A DNA stretch of 64,000 bases from CAVYXZ01 sp965223835 (GCA_965223835.1 CBDCXQ010000001.1:558001-622000), one strand, 5' to 3'. Shown: positions 25,266 to 34,347, counted from the stretch's first letter. The notes: generated by a model not told the origin, from the sequence alone. Translations and numbers: made by a program.

Positions 25266-25664
25266 ATGAACCCAAAATTCCTGGATGTTATTTCGACTAC
25301 TTATGGCCTGTGCGATGTGCGGGTTGAGTTTGCGTCACGTGGGTTTGTTGCGGAAACTTACGTGGTTCAATCGGCGGGTCGTCCGGCCTATTTCTGTAAG
25401 ATTATCGATAAAGCTCTCTGGATTCCAAAAGTGATCGCCACCTTGCCGGTGCTGGATGCTATCCATGTAACGGGTTTCGAGCGTGCCAGTTATCCGATCA
25501 AAACAGTTGATGGCAACCTGCATGTGCTGGTCGCTGACACGCTGATCGTCGTCCAAACAGCTCTATACGATTTATTGTACGATTTATTGAATGTAATTGA
25601 TGGTGGGGCGTCGGTGGATGTTTATCATAAAGCTGCAGCTGTTCACGAACCTGCTGGCAACTGA
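25266..25664 (+). pseudogene. Truncated kinase-like (APH/phosphotransferase family) N-lobe fragment
   Basis: A 132-residue ORF. Residues about 8-95 (VRVEFASRGFVAETYVVQSAGRPAYFCKIIDK ... YPIKTVDGNLHVLVAD) resemble the N-terminal lobe of aminoglycoside-phosphotransferase-like kinases, including a Lys in the FCKI position. The sequence then turns into an unrelated tail (ALYDLLYDLLNVIDGG) and stops. The catalytic lobe with HGD and DFD motifs is missing. It is probably a decayed gene; a functional short protein cannot be ruled out. No ribosome binding site of note. Confidence 0.45.
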
Positions 25665-25699
25665 CGACTAAAGACTAATGAGTGGAGACTAAATACTTT

Positions 25700-27112
25700 A
25701 TGCGCATTACATTTTATGGTGCGGCGCGAACGGTAACCGGTTCGCAGCATTTAATTGAGGTGAATGATCAAAAAATCTTGCTCGACTGCGGCCTGTATCA
25801 AGGGCGGCGGGCCGACGCGCGGGAACGCAATCGCAACTTGCCCTTTGCTGCCAGCGACGTCGACATCATGGTGCTGTCACACGCGCATATTGACCACTCG
25901 GGCAACATCCCTAATCTGGTGAAGAGCGGCTTCCAGGGTGAGATCATCGGCACGTATGCAACACGTGATCTGTGCGCAACGATGTTACTGGATAGTGCGC
26001 ATATTCAAGAACGGGATGTCGAGTATGTCAACAAACGGCGTCGTAAGCGCGGTGAAGACCCGGTTGAGCCGATCTATAACCGGCAGGACGCGCTCAACAG
26101 CCTCAACCATTTTACTTCCCAGAGCTATGGTCGTTCCCGACAGATTGCGCCCGGTGTCATGCTGACGTTGCTGGATGCGGGCCATATGCTCGGTAGCGCC
26201 ATCGTGATTCTGGATATTGAAGATCGGGAAAGTTCCCGTGACTTGCGCCTGGTTTTCAGTGGCGATCTGGGCCGAAAAGGTATACCGATCATTAAAGATC
26301 CGGAAACCGTTGAATCGGCGGATGTCCTGATTATGGAAAGCACCTACGGCAACCGGCTGCACCCGCCCTATGCCGATGCTGATAAAGAATTGGAGCGCAT
26401 CATTAATGAAGCCTACCAGCGCGGTGGCAAGGTGATTGTCCCGGCGTTTGCGGTTGGTCGCACGCAGCAACTGGTCTTCTCGCTGCATCAATTGGCACAG
26501 GCAGGTGATATTCCCAATCTGCCGATCTATGTGGATAGTCCGCTGGCGATTGACGCTACTGCGATTTTCCGGCTACATCCTGAAGTTTACGACCAGGAAA
26601 TCCTCGATTTTATGATGAACGGTGAAGGCCGCCGCGACCCCTTTGATTTTGGTGATCTCATCTACACGCGACTGGTCGAGGAAAGCAAGAAGCTAAACTT
26701 TTTGCGTGAACCGGCCATTATCATTTCCGCCAGTGGCATGGCCGAGCACGGGCGCATCTTGCATCACTTGAAAAACAGCATCGAAGACGAGCGCAATACG
26801 GTGTTGATTACTGGCTGGCAAGCGGAACATACATTGGGTCGTCGGTTGGTGGATGGCGATGAAGTCGTGCGGATTTTCGGCGAGGAATATCAGAACCGGG
26901 CACATTGCGAAGTGCTCAACGGCTTTAGCGGTCATGCCGACCATGACGAACTATTAGACTGGGTGGGAGCCATGCGGGACAAACCGCAGCGTACCTTCAT
27001 GGTTCATGGCGAACTGGAAGCCGCGCAGAATTTAGCCGATGATTTGCACGAGAACTTCCATATTCAGACTGACGTCCCCGAATGGAAACAAAGTTATCAG
27101 GTGGTGTTATGA
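25700..27112 (+). CDS. MBL-fold/beta-CASP RNA-processing exonuclease (CPSF-like)
   Basis: A 470-residue protein from ATG 25700 (MRITFYGAART). The metallo-beta-lactamase motif SHAHIDHSGN binds two zinc ions, and further ligands lie in DAGHMLGSA and VFSGDLG. The beta-CASP domain is inserted with PAFAVGRTQQL and the conserved ISASGMAEHGRILHHL block. The C-terminal FSGHADHDELLDW completes the site. Relatives are ribonucleases of the YSH1/CPSF73 type; bacterial members process or degrade RNA. The stop overlaps the start of the next gene (ATGA), so the two are coupled. Confidence 0.92.
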   Translation: MRITFYGAARTVTGSQHLIEVNDQKILLDCGLYQGRRADARERNRNLPFAASDVDIMVLSHAHIDHSGNIPNLVKSGFQGEIIGTYATRDLCATMLLDSAHIQERDVEYVNKRRRKRGEDPVEPIYNRQDALNSLNHFTSQSYGRSRQIAPGVMLTLLDAGHMLGSAIVILDIEDRESSRDLRLVFSGDLGRKGIPIIKDPETVESADVLIMESTYGNRLHPPYADADKELERIINEAYQRGGKVIVPAFAVGRTQQLVFSLHQLAQAGDIPNLPIYVDSPLAIDATAIFRLHPEVYDQEILDFMMNGEGRRDPFDFGDLIYTRLVEESKKLNFLREPAIIISASGMAEHGRILHHLKNSIEDERNTVLITGWQAEHTLGRRLVDGDEVVRIFGEEYQNRAHCEVLNGFSGHADHDELLDWVGAMRDKPQRTFMVHGELEAAQNLADDLHENFHIQTDVPEWKQSYQVVL

Positions 27113-27543
27113 GTGAAGGCCGTATTTTTGCTGACGATTGGCGGGACTGCCTGCGCGAACAATATAAGTATGTGATCCGGCAGCAAGATCATCGCACCGA
27201 GGCGACGCTGACGGATGTGCTGCATCAAGTTGGGTTTACGGACGATGAACTGGCCGCGTTGCGTTTAGACGCGACAATGCGAGCTGATGACATGCCTGAC
27301 GATTATGTGCCGGAGGAGGTGCAGGCCGCTTATGCCGGGGTGGATGTGCCGGAAGCCAGCCAGATGGTCGCTGACGAACCGGCTGACGCGGTGGTAGAAG
27401 CGGACGAAGATGCCATAGAAGATGAGACTCCGGCGACTTATGATGAGTTGCTCGAACAGGCTGAGGAAACGCTTGCCGAAGAAGAAGTGCCAGGCGAACC
27501 GGATGAACCCGATGATGCCCCGGAACAATTGAGCCTGTTTTAA
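27109..27543 (+). CDS. Acidic protein of unknown function coupled to the beta-CASP nuclease
   Basis: A 144-residue protein. ATG 27109 overlaps the nuclease stop in ATGA; an in-frame ATG at 27082 lies inside the nuclease gene and is less likely. The N-terminal 75 residues (DDWRDCLREQYKYVIRQQDHRTEATLTDVLHQVGFTDDELAALRLDATMR) look like a small helical domain, while the rest is strongly acidic and low-complexity (EEDAIEDETPATYDELLEQAEETLAEEE). No family recognised. Translational coupling suggests a partner of the nuclease. Confidence 0.65.
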   Translation: MSEGRIFADDWRDCLREQYKYVIRQQDHRTEATLTDVLHQVGFTDDELAALRLDATMRADDMPDDYVPEEVQAAYAGVDVPEASQMVADEPADAVVEADEDAIEDETPATYDELLEQAEETLAEEEVPGEPDEPDDAPEQLSLF

Positions 27544-27564
27544 TTTGGCGGAGGAAGTCGTCGC

Positions 27565-28686
27565 ATGGATATTCTACAATCGAACCTGTTCACGCCCTGG
27601 ACTGACCCTGAATCGGGGGTGACGAGTTACATCCTCAGCCGGAAAGTCGCGCCTGTTCAGGAAGCGTTCTATTTCGTCAACGACAGTATGACACGTGACG
27701 GTCACTATCTATGGTTTTATTGTGCATTTCCGCCGTCGGGCACCGCGTCGCAGGGCCGTACATTGGGCTGGTTGGATTTCGAAACGGGCACAGTACAACA
27801 CATGCCTGAAACGCAATTCAATCACGCCTCGCCCTATGTCGATGGCGCGACCGGTTGGGTCTACTGGGGGATGGGCGATTCGCTGTGTCGACGCGGACCA
27901 CAAGCCGCTGACTCCGCTGAACTGGTCGGTCAGATTCCGGCGGATCTGATCGGTAGTCGGCACATTGAGCGCTTTGCGACTCATCTGACGCGATCCGCCG
28001 ATGGTAAAGAATTCTTTGTTGACGCCGCCTTTGGCTTACAGTTTGTATTTGGCTCGATGGCAATTGATACCGGTGCGTATCAATTCTGGCATCGATTTGA
28101 CCGCAATCACAACCATGCCCAGTTTAGCCCAACTGACCCAGATCTGATTCTGTTCGCACAGGAACACCATCCCGACCAGATCACCGGTCTGCGCACCCGC
28201 ATCACTGATCGCATGTGGCTGATGCAGCGCGGGGAAGCACCGCGTCCCGTTTTTGCCGAGCCAACGGTGGTGACCCATGAATGGTGGGATGCCGATGGTG
28301 AGCATGTCTGGTGCATCAAAGGCCGTGAGGGAACCTGGCGTGTTAACATTGAAACGCAGGCGATTGAGAAAATCGACTGGCCGGCGGGCGCATGGCATTC
28401 ACATCATCATAGCAGCGGCAAATATCTGGTGGGCGACACGAATACGCAATTTTACCGGGGCTGTCCGTCAACGGTCCAATTTTTGAATCGGGAAACCGGT
28501 CGGCACGTGCGTATTGTCGATAACCCGGAAATGCCCGGCTTGGTGGGGGCGCGTTATCACATTGACCCGCACCCGCGCTTTGTCGGCGATGAAGAGTTGG
28601 TGGTGTTTACGACGACGGTACGCGGTGAAGTTGATCTGGCGTTGGTGCCCACTGCCGATTTGATTTCACACACGGAACGGTCGTAA
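27565..28686 (+). CDS. Oligogalacturonate-lyase-like seven-bladed beta-propeller protein
   Basis: A 373-residue protein, GGAGG 13-17 bases before ATG. It resembles the Pectate_lyase22/oligogalacturonate lyase family: an N-terminal blade with GHYLWFY and repeated propeller strands. The metal-site region has HNHAQFSPTDPDLILFAQE, VTHEWWDADGEHVWCIKG and AWHSHHHSSGKYLVGD, with conserved His and Gln. In the family these residues coordinate Mn for beta-elimination of unsaturated galacturonate dimers. There is no signal peptide, so it would act in the cytoplasm on imported pectin fragments. No other pectin genes are nearby, so the substrate is inferred only. Confidence 0.75.
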   Translation: MDILQSNLFTPWTDPESGVTSYILSRKVAPVQEAFYFVNDSMTRDGHYLWFYCAFPPSGTASQGRTLGWLDFETGTVQHMPETQFNHASPYVDGATGWVYWGMGDSLCRRGPQAADSAELVGQIPADLIGSRHIERFATHLTRSADGKEFFVDAAFGLQFVFGSMAIDTGAYQFWHRFDRNHNHAQFSPTDPDLILFAQEHHPDQITGLRTRITDRMWLMQRGEAPRPVFAEPTVVTHEWWDADGEHVWCIKGREGTWRVNIETQAIEKIDWPAGAWHSHHHSSGKYLVGDTNTQFYRGCPSTVQFLNRETGRHVRIVDNPEMPGLVGARYHIDPHPRFVGDEELVVFTTTVRGEVDLALVPTADLISHTERS

Positions 28687-28703
28687 GTTCGGAGGGCATT
28701 CCA

Positions 28704-28925
28704 ATGTCTATTGTTTCCACCGTTGTGCTTGTCGCGCTGGCAATTCTGATCGTCCTGTTGCTGCTCAGTCTGGTGAGATCCAGTCATGACCAGTTTCAGT
28801 CGCCGCGTCGCCCCCGTGCGGTTGACCCTTTCCGCAAAGTAGATGAGGCCGATGAATTTCTGCGTCGCGCCAGAGAACGTGCCCGCCGTGATAGGGACAA
28901 TCTCCATGATGGTAATGACAACTAA
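28704..28925 (+). CDS. Small membrane-anchored hypothetical protein
   Basis: A 73-residue protein with GGAGG before ATG. Residues 3-25 form one TM helix (VSTVVLVALAILIVLLLLSLV), followed by an Arg-rich cytoplasmic tail (RRARERARRDRDN). No family recognised. It sits 17 bases after the propeller gene and 6 bases before tadA, so it is likely co-transcribed. Confidence 0.6.
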   Translation: MSIVSTVVLVALAILIVLLLLSLVRSSHDQFQSPRRPRAVDPFRKVDEADEFLRRARERARRDRDNLHDGNDN

Positions 28926-28931
28926 CCCCGC

Positions 28932-29393
28932 ATGAACGACGAACACTGGATGCAGCTGGCGCTGGCGGAAGCCGAAAAAGCCTTAGCCACTGAAGACGTG
29001 CCGATCGGAGCGCTGGCGGTGCTTAATGGGGAGATTATTGGGCGCGGCTATAATCGGCGGGAAGCCGATCAAGACCCAACCGCCCACGCGGAGATGCTGG
29101 CGCTGCGGCAGGCGGCGCAGGTCATCGGGCATTGGCGCTTGGAAGGTGTGTCGCTGTATTGCACGCTCGAACCCTGCGCCATGTGTGCCGGGGCGATGGT
29201 GCTGGCGCGACTGCCACGGCTGGTTTATGCGACGTCCGACCCCAAAGCAGGTGCCGGGGGCAGCGTCATGAACCTCCTGCAACATGCAGCGTTGAACCAT
29301 CAAGTCGAAGTCGCGCAAGGTATTTTAGCTGATGAGGCCGCTGAGCAAATCCGGACTTTTTTCCGTAAGCTGCGGGCTGAGGGGCAGAAGTGA
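28932..29393 (+). CDS. tadA: tRNA-specific adenosine deaminase
   Basis: A 153-residue CDA-fold enzyme. The zinc site is His52-Ala-Glu54 (AHAEMLALRQA) with PCAMCAGAM (Cys82, Cys85), the TadA signature. Length and the C-terminal FFRKLR match the family. It converts A34 to inosine in tRNA-Arg(ACG). It stands directly before the tRNA-Ser gene. Confidence 0.95.
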   Translation: MNDEHWMQLALAEAEKALATEDVPIGALAVLNGEIIGRGYNRREADQDPTAHAEMLALRQAAQVIGHWRLEGVSLYCTLEPCAMCAGAMVLARLPRLVYATSDPKAGAGGSVMNLLQHAALNHQVEVAQGILADEAAEQIRTFFRKLRAEGQK

Positions 29394-29437
29394 ACCTTGA
29401 ATTTTGACGTTCCCGTCAGTATGATTTTTTAGCCATT

Positions 29438-29525
29438 GGAGAGATGCCAGAGTGGTTGAATGGGCCTGTCTCGAAAACAGGTGTGTCCTTTGTGGGCACC
29501 GTGGGTTCGAATCCCACTCTCTCCG
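29438..29525 (+). tRNA. tRNA-Ser (CGA anticodon)
   Basis: An 88-base cloverleaf. Acceptor arms GGAGAGA and TCTCTCC pair fully, the D-arm begins GCCAGAGTGG, and the anticodon stem CCTGT/ACAGG carries loop CTCGAAA with anticodon CGA. A long variable arm (class II) precedes the T-arm GTGGGTTCGAATCCCAC. CCA is not encoded. The long variable arm and anticodon both indicate serine. Confidence 0.95.
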
Positions 29526-29562
29526 CACAACAAGGCCTGAGTCGAACATTCGGGTCTACTGA

Positions 29563-29589
29563 GACCGCCATCATAAGCGGTCTTTTTTT
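29563..29589 (+). terminator. Rho-independent terminator after tRNA-Ser
   Basis: GACCGC (29563-29568) and GCGGTC (29577-29582) form a six-pair stem with an eight-base loop, followed at once by seven T residues (29583-29589). It lies 37 bases beyond the tRNA 3' end and should end the tadA/tRNA transcript. Confidence 0.85.
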
Positions 29590-29665
29590 ATCGGGATTTA
29601 CTTCATTTTACTCGCAGGAAAATCGCATCGCATCCGATTTGTTTTATTGTCTCAGCCAGACAACC

Positions 29666-30904
29666 CTACACGGCGTTGGCTTTCAACCCTGGACGAGAAA
29701 GGCCAGCGATAAACACCACCAGTAACAACGTCAGCGCCAGCCCGGCCATGCTGACCGCGCCATAGCCACCACCAGCGAAGAGTGGTCCCGCGCTTAAACT
29801 GCCCAGACCGGCCACCGCAAACACCAGCGTATCGTTGACGCCCTGCACTTTCGCCCGCTCGTCACCTTGCAATGATCCCGCCAGCAATGAAGCCCCCGCG
29901 ACGTAGCCGAAATTCCAGCCTAAGCCCAGCAAGAACAGCGCCAGGGCCAGTGTGAACTGGCTGTTGGCAACCGGCGCGATTAACGCCGCCAGAATCAAAA
30001 TCAGCGCGCCGACGATCATCATCTGAATCCGGCCAAAACGGTCAATGAGATACCCCGTTCCCCAGGCAAAGCCAAACATCCCCAGCGTATGGGCCGAAAT
30101 GACCAGCGAAATCGCACCACGACCATAACTATGATGGTCCATGTGCAGCGGCGTCATCACCATGAGCACCACCATGACAACCTGGCTAATCACGACTGCC
30201 AGAATCGCAAGTTGAACGGTGGGTAACATGAGCAGCGTTGCCAGCGGGCGCGCCGCTTGACTGGATTCGCCGCGTTCGGTGCGAGCCGTGTCTTCAGCCG
30301 ATATGATATCACGGGCCAGCACGGACGGGTCAGGCCGTAACAGGAACAGCGTAATCAGCGCGGCGACGGTACACATCCCAAAAGCAACCATCCAGGGACC
30401 CATATCTGGTTCCATATTGATTCCGGTAAGCACGTTGCCGCTCACGGAAACCAGCACCGGTCCCAAAATCGAGCCAATGGTCCCGGCGAAGATCACACGG
30501 CCAATCATGCGGGCACGTTCGGCTTCGGGGAACATTTCACCAACCGCAAACCGGCTTTGCTCCGTGCTGGACCGGCCTGCGCCAAACAGCAGGGCACTAA
30601 CCAGCAGCAGCGGGAATGAGGCCTGGGCGATGGCAATAACCCCGACCAGTCCGCCCAATGCGGCCAGGCTATAGCCGAGGGTCAGGCCCAACCGCCGCCC
30701 AAAGCGGCCCATGAGCAACGCCACTGGCATTGCGGCCAGCGCTTGCGTGAACGTCTGCGTTGAAGAAGGCAGCCCGGCGACGCTTTCTGTGCCGCCCAAC
30801 CGGGTCGCGACAATCGCCATGAGCGTAAAAACGGCAATTTGGGCGGCTGCGAACATACTCTGGGTGACGAACAAGATATATAAAAGGCGTTTGTTAGTAG
30901 CCAT
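29666..30904 (-). CDS. Major facilitator superfamily transporter
   Basis: A 412-residue protein with 12 predicted TM helices. The start at 30904 (MATNKRLL) has AGG 6 bases upstream, two codons after the longest ATG. The loop 2-3 motif MGRFGRRLG (GxxxDRxGRR-like motif A) and a second copy DRFGRIQMM in the second half are typical of MFS exporters. The mid-loop (AEDTARTERGESSQAARPL) is cytoplasmic. The substrate cannot be inferred; the general pattern is that of drug or metabolite efflux proteins. Confidence 0.88.
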   Translation of the reverse strand: MATNKRLLYILFVTQSMFAAAQIAVFTLMAIVATRLGGTESVAGLPSSTQTFTQALAAMPVALLMGRFGRRLGLTLGYSLAALGGLVGVIAIAQASFPLLLVSALLFGAGRSSTEQSRFAVGEMFPEAERARMIGRVIFAGTIGSILGPVLVSVSGNVLTGINMEPDMGPWMVAFGMCTVAALITLFLLRPDPSVLARDIISAEDTARTERGESSQAARPLATLLMLPTVQLAILAVVISQVVMVVLMVMTPLHMDHHSYGRGAISLVISAHTLGMFGFAWGTGYLIDRFGRIQMMIVGALILILAALIAPVANSQFTLALALFLLGLGWNFGYVAGASLLAGSLQGDERAKVQGVNDTLVFAVAGLGSLSAGPLFAGGGYGAVSMAGLALTLLLVVFIAGLSRPGLKANAV

Positions 30905-30978
30905 TAGCATCCTGATGCGTGGTTTCGATCAATGGGTGTCATTTTAGCATATAGTGTTCGGGCTGAGGGGGTCGTTTA

Positions 30979-31032
30979 GATTCCCCATTTGCAGGGAATC
31001 CGGTAGGGGCAACTCGCCGAGTCGCACCCTAC
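30979..31032. repeat. Two adjacent small palindromes between the MFS and SH3/excalibur genes
   Basis: GATTCCC (30979-30985) pairs with GGGAATC (30994-31000). Directly after, GTAGGG (about 31003) pairs with CCCTAC (about 31027-31032) around an inner ACTCG/CGAGT arm. They lie just downstream of the minus-strand SH3/excalibur gene and may act as a transcript 3' end, but there is no T-tract. The GTAGGGGC...CCCTAC ends recall the element at 8306, so a REP-like repeat is as likely. Confidence 0.5.
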
Positions 31033-31059
31033 ACAGAAGGATTATTGGCTTAACCGTGC

Positions 31060-32742
31060 TTAGTTACTACACTGCGCTTCACACGGTATACCGTTGCCAT
31101 CGCCGTCCAGATTACCGATACCGGCGGCGAAACAGGCATCCACTACGCTACAACTATAGCTGGCGACCATTTCAGTACAGGTCACTTGACTACCGGTTAC
31201 ATAGGGACAGCCGCCGACGAATTGTTGTGTGGGGATGATGGGACCGGGCGTCGAAATGACGGTTGGGTCCAGCCGCGATGGTTCGCCAGTATTCGGGTCA
31301 ATAATCAGGGTTGGCCCGGCGATAATCGCGCCGGTTACATCGGAGATGAGCAGGGCGAAATCGCTGGAAACCGGGTCGGCCAGGAATTCATCATCATGGG
31401 TGATGAGCAACAAATAGCGCCCATCGGTATTGATAATGGCAGGTCCGACGCTGAGATAGTCCTCACCGGGAACCGCCAACCCGTTTGCAATAAACTGGGT
31501 CGGGTTATCAAACAGGCTAATCGAAATGCGTGGCGTAGCGTTCCCGCTCACCTGCAAGAATTCGAACCGTAGTGATTGGCCGGCTGCGGCATCAAAGCAG
31601 AACCCCCGAATAAGATCGGACGGGCTAAACGTGCCGCGGACAATCTGGCCGATCGGTGCGATCTTGAGGATTTCACTCGCGCCACTAAAGGTAAACAGAC
31701 ATTCATCTGGGCCGAGTTCCAGTTCTGGCGGCAGTAAGTCGTTGATGCGGCGGCGCAGTTCGGCGAATTGCTGGTCCGCCAGGTTCACGGCTTCCAACGC
31801 GCCAGTAACAGTGGCCTGACCGACAGCGCTGCGCTGTGGCCGGGGGCGGCCACACACTTCGAGCCATAGGTCAATCGACAGCCGGGTATTGGTCATGGCG
31901 TCATTGAAGAGATTTTCCAGTGGGTCCAGCGTCGGGAAGAACGCCGCTAACAACGGATTGGGAATATTATAGTTGGTAGGCCGGGCCGGGAATGGGCCAC
32001 AGGTCACAAAATCACCCAGCGCAATCGTCGTCCAGATGCCGCGAATTGCATCTAGCGATGGCTGAGCCAGATCAATGCGGCTGAGCAAAAAGCGCAGCGT
32101 GGCGACAAAATCTTCCTGGGTGCCTTCCGCCAGCGGTAGTTGGTCGGCGACAATGCCATTGATTGGGAGTTCGATGATGCTGCGCGCATCTTGAATCTCA
32201 ACAAAGGGGGTGATGACCCAACCAAGTGTGCCCTCAAAATTGACCTGAAGCCAGGCATTATTGGCGGTGCGGCCCAACAACGGGAAGACCGTATAGCGCG
32301 GGGCATTTGCCAGCACCGGATAGGCCCGACTGGGACCGGCCCGCACCCGCAAGCCACTATCGGCTAAACGGCCACTGATGGGGCTGGAGGCACTGGTCTG
32401 GCCGGAACGAGGACTCTCGAAGCCACCAAACGGAATCGTGCGTGGGTCGGCAACGGGCAGGCTATTGATGTCACCAAAGAGGTTAATGGTCGGAAAGCCA
32501 ATCCAGCCTTCTTCGCCGTTAAAATCAACGCGAATCCACTCGTTATCCGGGCTGCGGGCGGTGGCGGGTGCCCGCCAGCCAGCCTGGACAAAGCCAAGTA
32601 CCTCCGCGCCAATGGCCGGGAACAACCGCACGTTAACGCCATCCCGGTTAACCAGAATCTGCGCGTCCTGCGCACTGACTATGCTGATGGTCAGCAATAA
32701 TAGCGCCAGGCCAATGGTTAACCACCGTGCCGATTTCGACAT
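31060..32742 (-). CDS. Secreted protein with two SH3-like domains and C-terminal excalibur motif
   Basis: A 560-residue exported protein with GAGGAGG before ATG. A signal peptide (WLTIGLALLLLTISIVSAQ) is followed by two bacterial SH3 modules: NRDGVNVRLFPAIGAEVLGF ... EEGWIGF (about 30-85) and SGLRVRAGPSRAYPVLANA ... LGWVITPF (about 128-180). A middle helical/beta region (FRHLL-like propeptide-C-type fold, DECLFTFSGASEI...) resembles pre-peptidase domains. The last 25 residues (CFAAGIGNLDGDGNGIPCE) form an excalibur calcium-binding motif with D-x-D-x-D/N-G. Likely role: cell-wall association; no enzyme motif is seen. Confidence 0.75.
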   Translation of the reverse strand: MSKSARWLTIGLALLLLTISIVSAQDAQILVNRDGVNVRLFPAIGAEVLGFVQAGWRAPATARSPDNEWIRVDFNGEEGWIGFPTINLFGDINSLPVADPRTIPFGGFESPRSGQTSASSPISGRLADSGLRVRAGPSRAYPVLANAPRYTVFPLLGRTANNAWLQVNFEGTLGWVITPFVEIQDARSIIELPINGIVADQLPLAEGTQEDFVATLRFLLSRIDLAQPSLDAIRGIWTTIALGDFVTCGPFPARPTNYNIPNPLLAAFFPTLDPLENLFNDAMTNTRLSIDLWLEVCGRPRPQRSAVGQATVTGALEAVNLADQQFAELRRRINDLLPPELELGPDECLFTFSGASEILKIAPIGQIVRGTFSPSDLIRGFCFDAAAGQSLRFEFLQVSGNATPRISISLFDNPTQFIANGLAVPGEDYLSVGPAIINTDGRYLLLITHDDEFLADPVSSDFALLISDVTGAIIAGPTLIIDPNTGEPSRLDPTVISTPGPIIPTQQFVGGCPYVTGSQVTCTEMVASYSCSVVDACFAAGIGNLDGDGNGIPCEAQCSN

Positions 32743-32820
32743 GAAGCCCTCCTCAGTGATGCTGAGGGTAGTATAGCAAGAATCATTTGAGACGGATAGT
32801 CGAGTGGACCATTGGACTAT

Positions 32821-33834
32821 TTATGTGCAAGGCTGAGGGTCTATGTGTTCAATGGGTTCAAGAAAATAGGTAGCTTCATTTGATTCACCAACACTGCAAT
32901 CGCCCTCAGCAATCCAGGCTGTAGGGTAGCCAGACGCCATTATTTTCCAGAATCTCAGTAAAGGACCCGCTTCAGCTTGGTTGCAAAATGGGCCATCTGT
33001 AACCACGAACATCGTTCCTTCTTGCATTATTTCAATATGCTCTATGTCCGTATTCGGCTCAGACCGCAGTCGAATGTTACCACCTTGGACACGTCCGCGT
33101 ATTCCTACTTGCAATCTTGTTGGTGGGGAATCGGGACAAGACAAGAGTTCGGGGCGTAATGTCGATATGGGAGTTGGTGTCAGGGTTGGAACTGCCGCAA
33201 CTGCATTTGTAGGTGTGGAACTTGAATTTTGCTCCGTCTGCAATGACAATGTGGATATTCCAATCAGAATGGCTAGTGTCATTGAAGCGACTATTGCTAG
33301 CCGGACATAACAACCACGATTGAATCCTGCGGATAAAGTCCATGATTGTTGGGCTGGTTTAGTGGTTGTTGGAGGGATAGGTGAATCAATTTGGTCCGCC
33401 AGGCCGTTAACAATTTCAGTACCAGGTTTGGTTTGGCGAGGGCCGTGTTCAGCTAGACGATTGTAAAAACTGGCATCAGGTAGGTTGCTATCGCGCACAT
33501 CCGAGTATTGTGTGCGGACGTAGATTGACCAATTATGACTTTCAAGTAAGTTAGTGCTACCGTTTAATAACAATGGAAATGTGGGTTTGCCAAGGTCATC
33601 AGCAATAGTTATTTCGCGCTGCACCCAGCGAGATTCATCCGAGTTCGGGGTCATAATAACCACAAATGCGCTGCAATTTCGAATCGCATCCAAAATGACG
33701 TGCCACCAATCATCACCCGAACTAATACTGCGATTATCAATCCAAACGTCAAAGCCCTCAGCCAGCAACTTGTCGGCCAGTTTGCGGGCATAAACATGAT
33801 CCTGTTTACTGTAACTGATGAAAATATGGCCCAT
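32821..33834 (-). CDS. TIR-domain membrane protein with extracellular SH3-like domain
   Basis: A 337-residue protein. Residues 1-140 form a TIR_2-type domain (HIFISYSKQD, DVWIDNRSISSGDDWWHVILDAI, FVVIMTPNSDESRWVQREI). The position of the NADase catalytic Glu (E46 in the TIR-WD40 protein of this window) is Val46 here, so NAD cleavage is unlikely and a protein-protein role is inferred. A TM helix (LAIVASMTLAILIGISTLSLQ, about 180-200) leads to a C-terminal SH3-like module (GIRGRVQGGNIRLRSEPNTDIEHIEIMQEGTMFVV). The layout suggests a transmembrane sensor. No partner gene is adjacent. Confidence 0.78.
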   Translation of the reverse strand: MGHIFISYSKQDHVYARKLADKLLAEGFDVWIDNRSISSGDDWWHVILDAIRNCSAFVVIMTPNSDESRWVQREITIADDLGKPTFPLLLNGSTNLLESHNWSIYVRTQYSDVRDSNLPDASFYNRLAEHGPRQTKPGTEIVNGLADQIDSPIPPTTTKPAQQSWTLSAGFNRGCYVRLAIVASMTLAILIGISTLSLQTEQNSSSTPTNAVAAVPTLTPTPISTLRPELLSCPDSPPTRLQVGIRGRVQGGNIRLRSEPNTDIEHIEIMQEGTMFVVTDGPFCNQAEAGPLLRFWKIMASGYPTAWIAEGDCSVGESNEATYFLEPIEHIDPQPCT

Positions 33835-34347
33835 GAGCGACCCAGCAGCAAAGATTCTGCCGTTAGTATAAACGCTGAATCACCTGCAACCAAGCGGTGC
33901 CAGTGCAACCATGAACATATCAATTTTGGGGAGCAGAGACTGTGGTGGTCAGTACGGCGGACGCAATTGATTAATAAAAACGTCCGCCAGTGTGACTTCA
34001 GTATCGGTCATTGATTGCATGCGATTAGCCGCCGCTCATCAGCCCTTCAACGCGCCAACCGTCACGCCTTTTTGGATGCGGTTCTGGAAGATGATATAGA
34101 CCACCAGCGTTGGGATCATAATCATTGTAACCGCCGCGAACAACACACTCCAACGCCGGCTACGGTGAAAGCAATATTGAGGATGAGCTGCTGGCAATTG
34201 AATTCGCCGGTATCGTGTGCACTGGGTAACAGGCTTTCGGCGAAGGTCATGCCGACTATGCCAGAGCCGGTCTTCCATCTGGGGTGCCAATTCAGCAAGG
34301 GGGAGCATCTGAGACACTTCCCCCGTAAGGTTTGAACGCTTGAATGT
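33835..34347. other. Gene-poor stretch with decayed remnants
   Basis: About 510 bases without an intact gene. The minus strand contains the ABC permease tail listed at 34039-34155. Just upstream of it, a second frame reads FAESLLPSAHDTGEFNCQQ, which looks coding but has no recognisable family and no start or stop of its own. The region appears to be the scar of a deletion. Confidence 0.5.
34039..34155 (-). pseudogene. C-terminal remnant of a carbohydrate ABC transporter permease (MalG-like)
   Basis: The last 38 codons read RWSVLFAAVTMIMIPTLV ... IQKGVTVGALKG and stop. This is the conserved C-terminus of MalG/UgpE-type sugar permeases (final TM helix, then the QRxIxxGxxxGAxKG tail). The rest of the gene, including the EAA loop, is missing; upstream sequence in the same frame is unrelated. 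No ABC partner genes are near. Confidence 0.8.
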
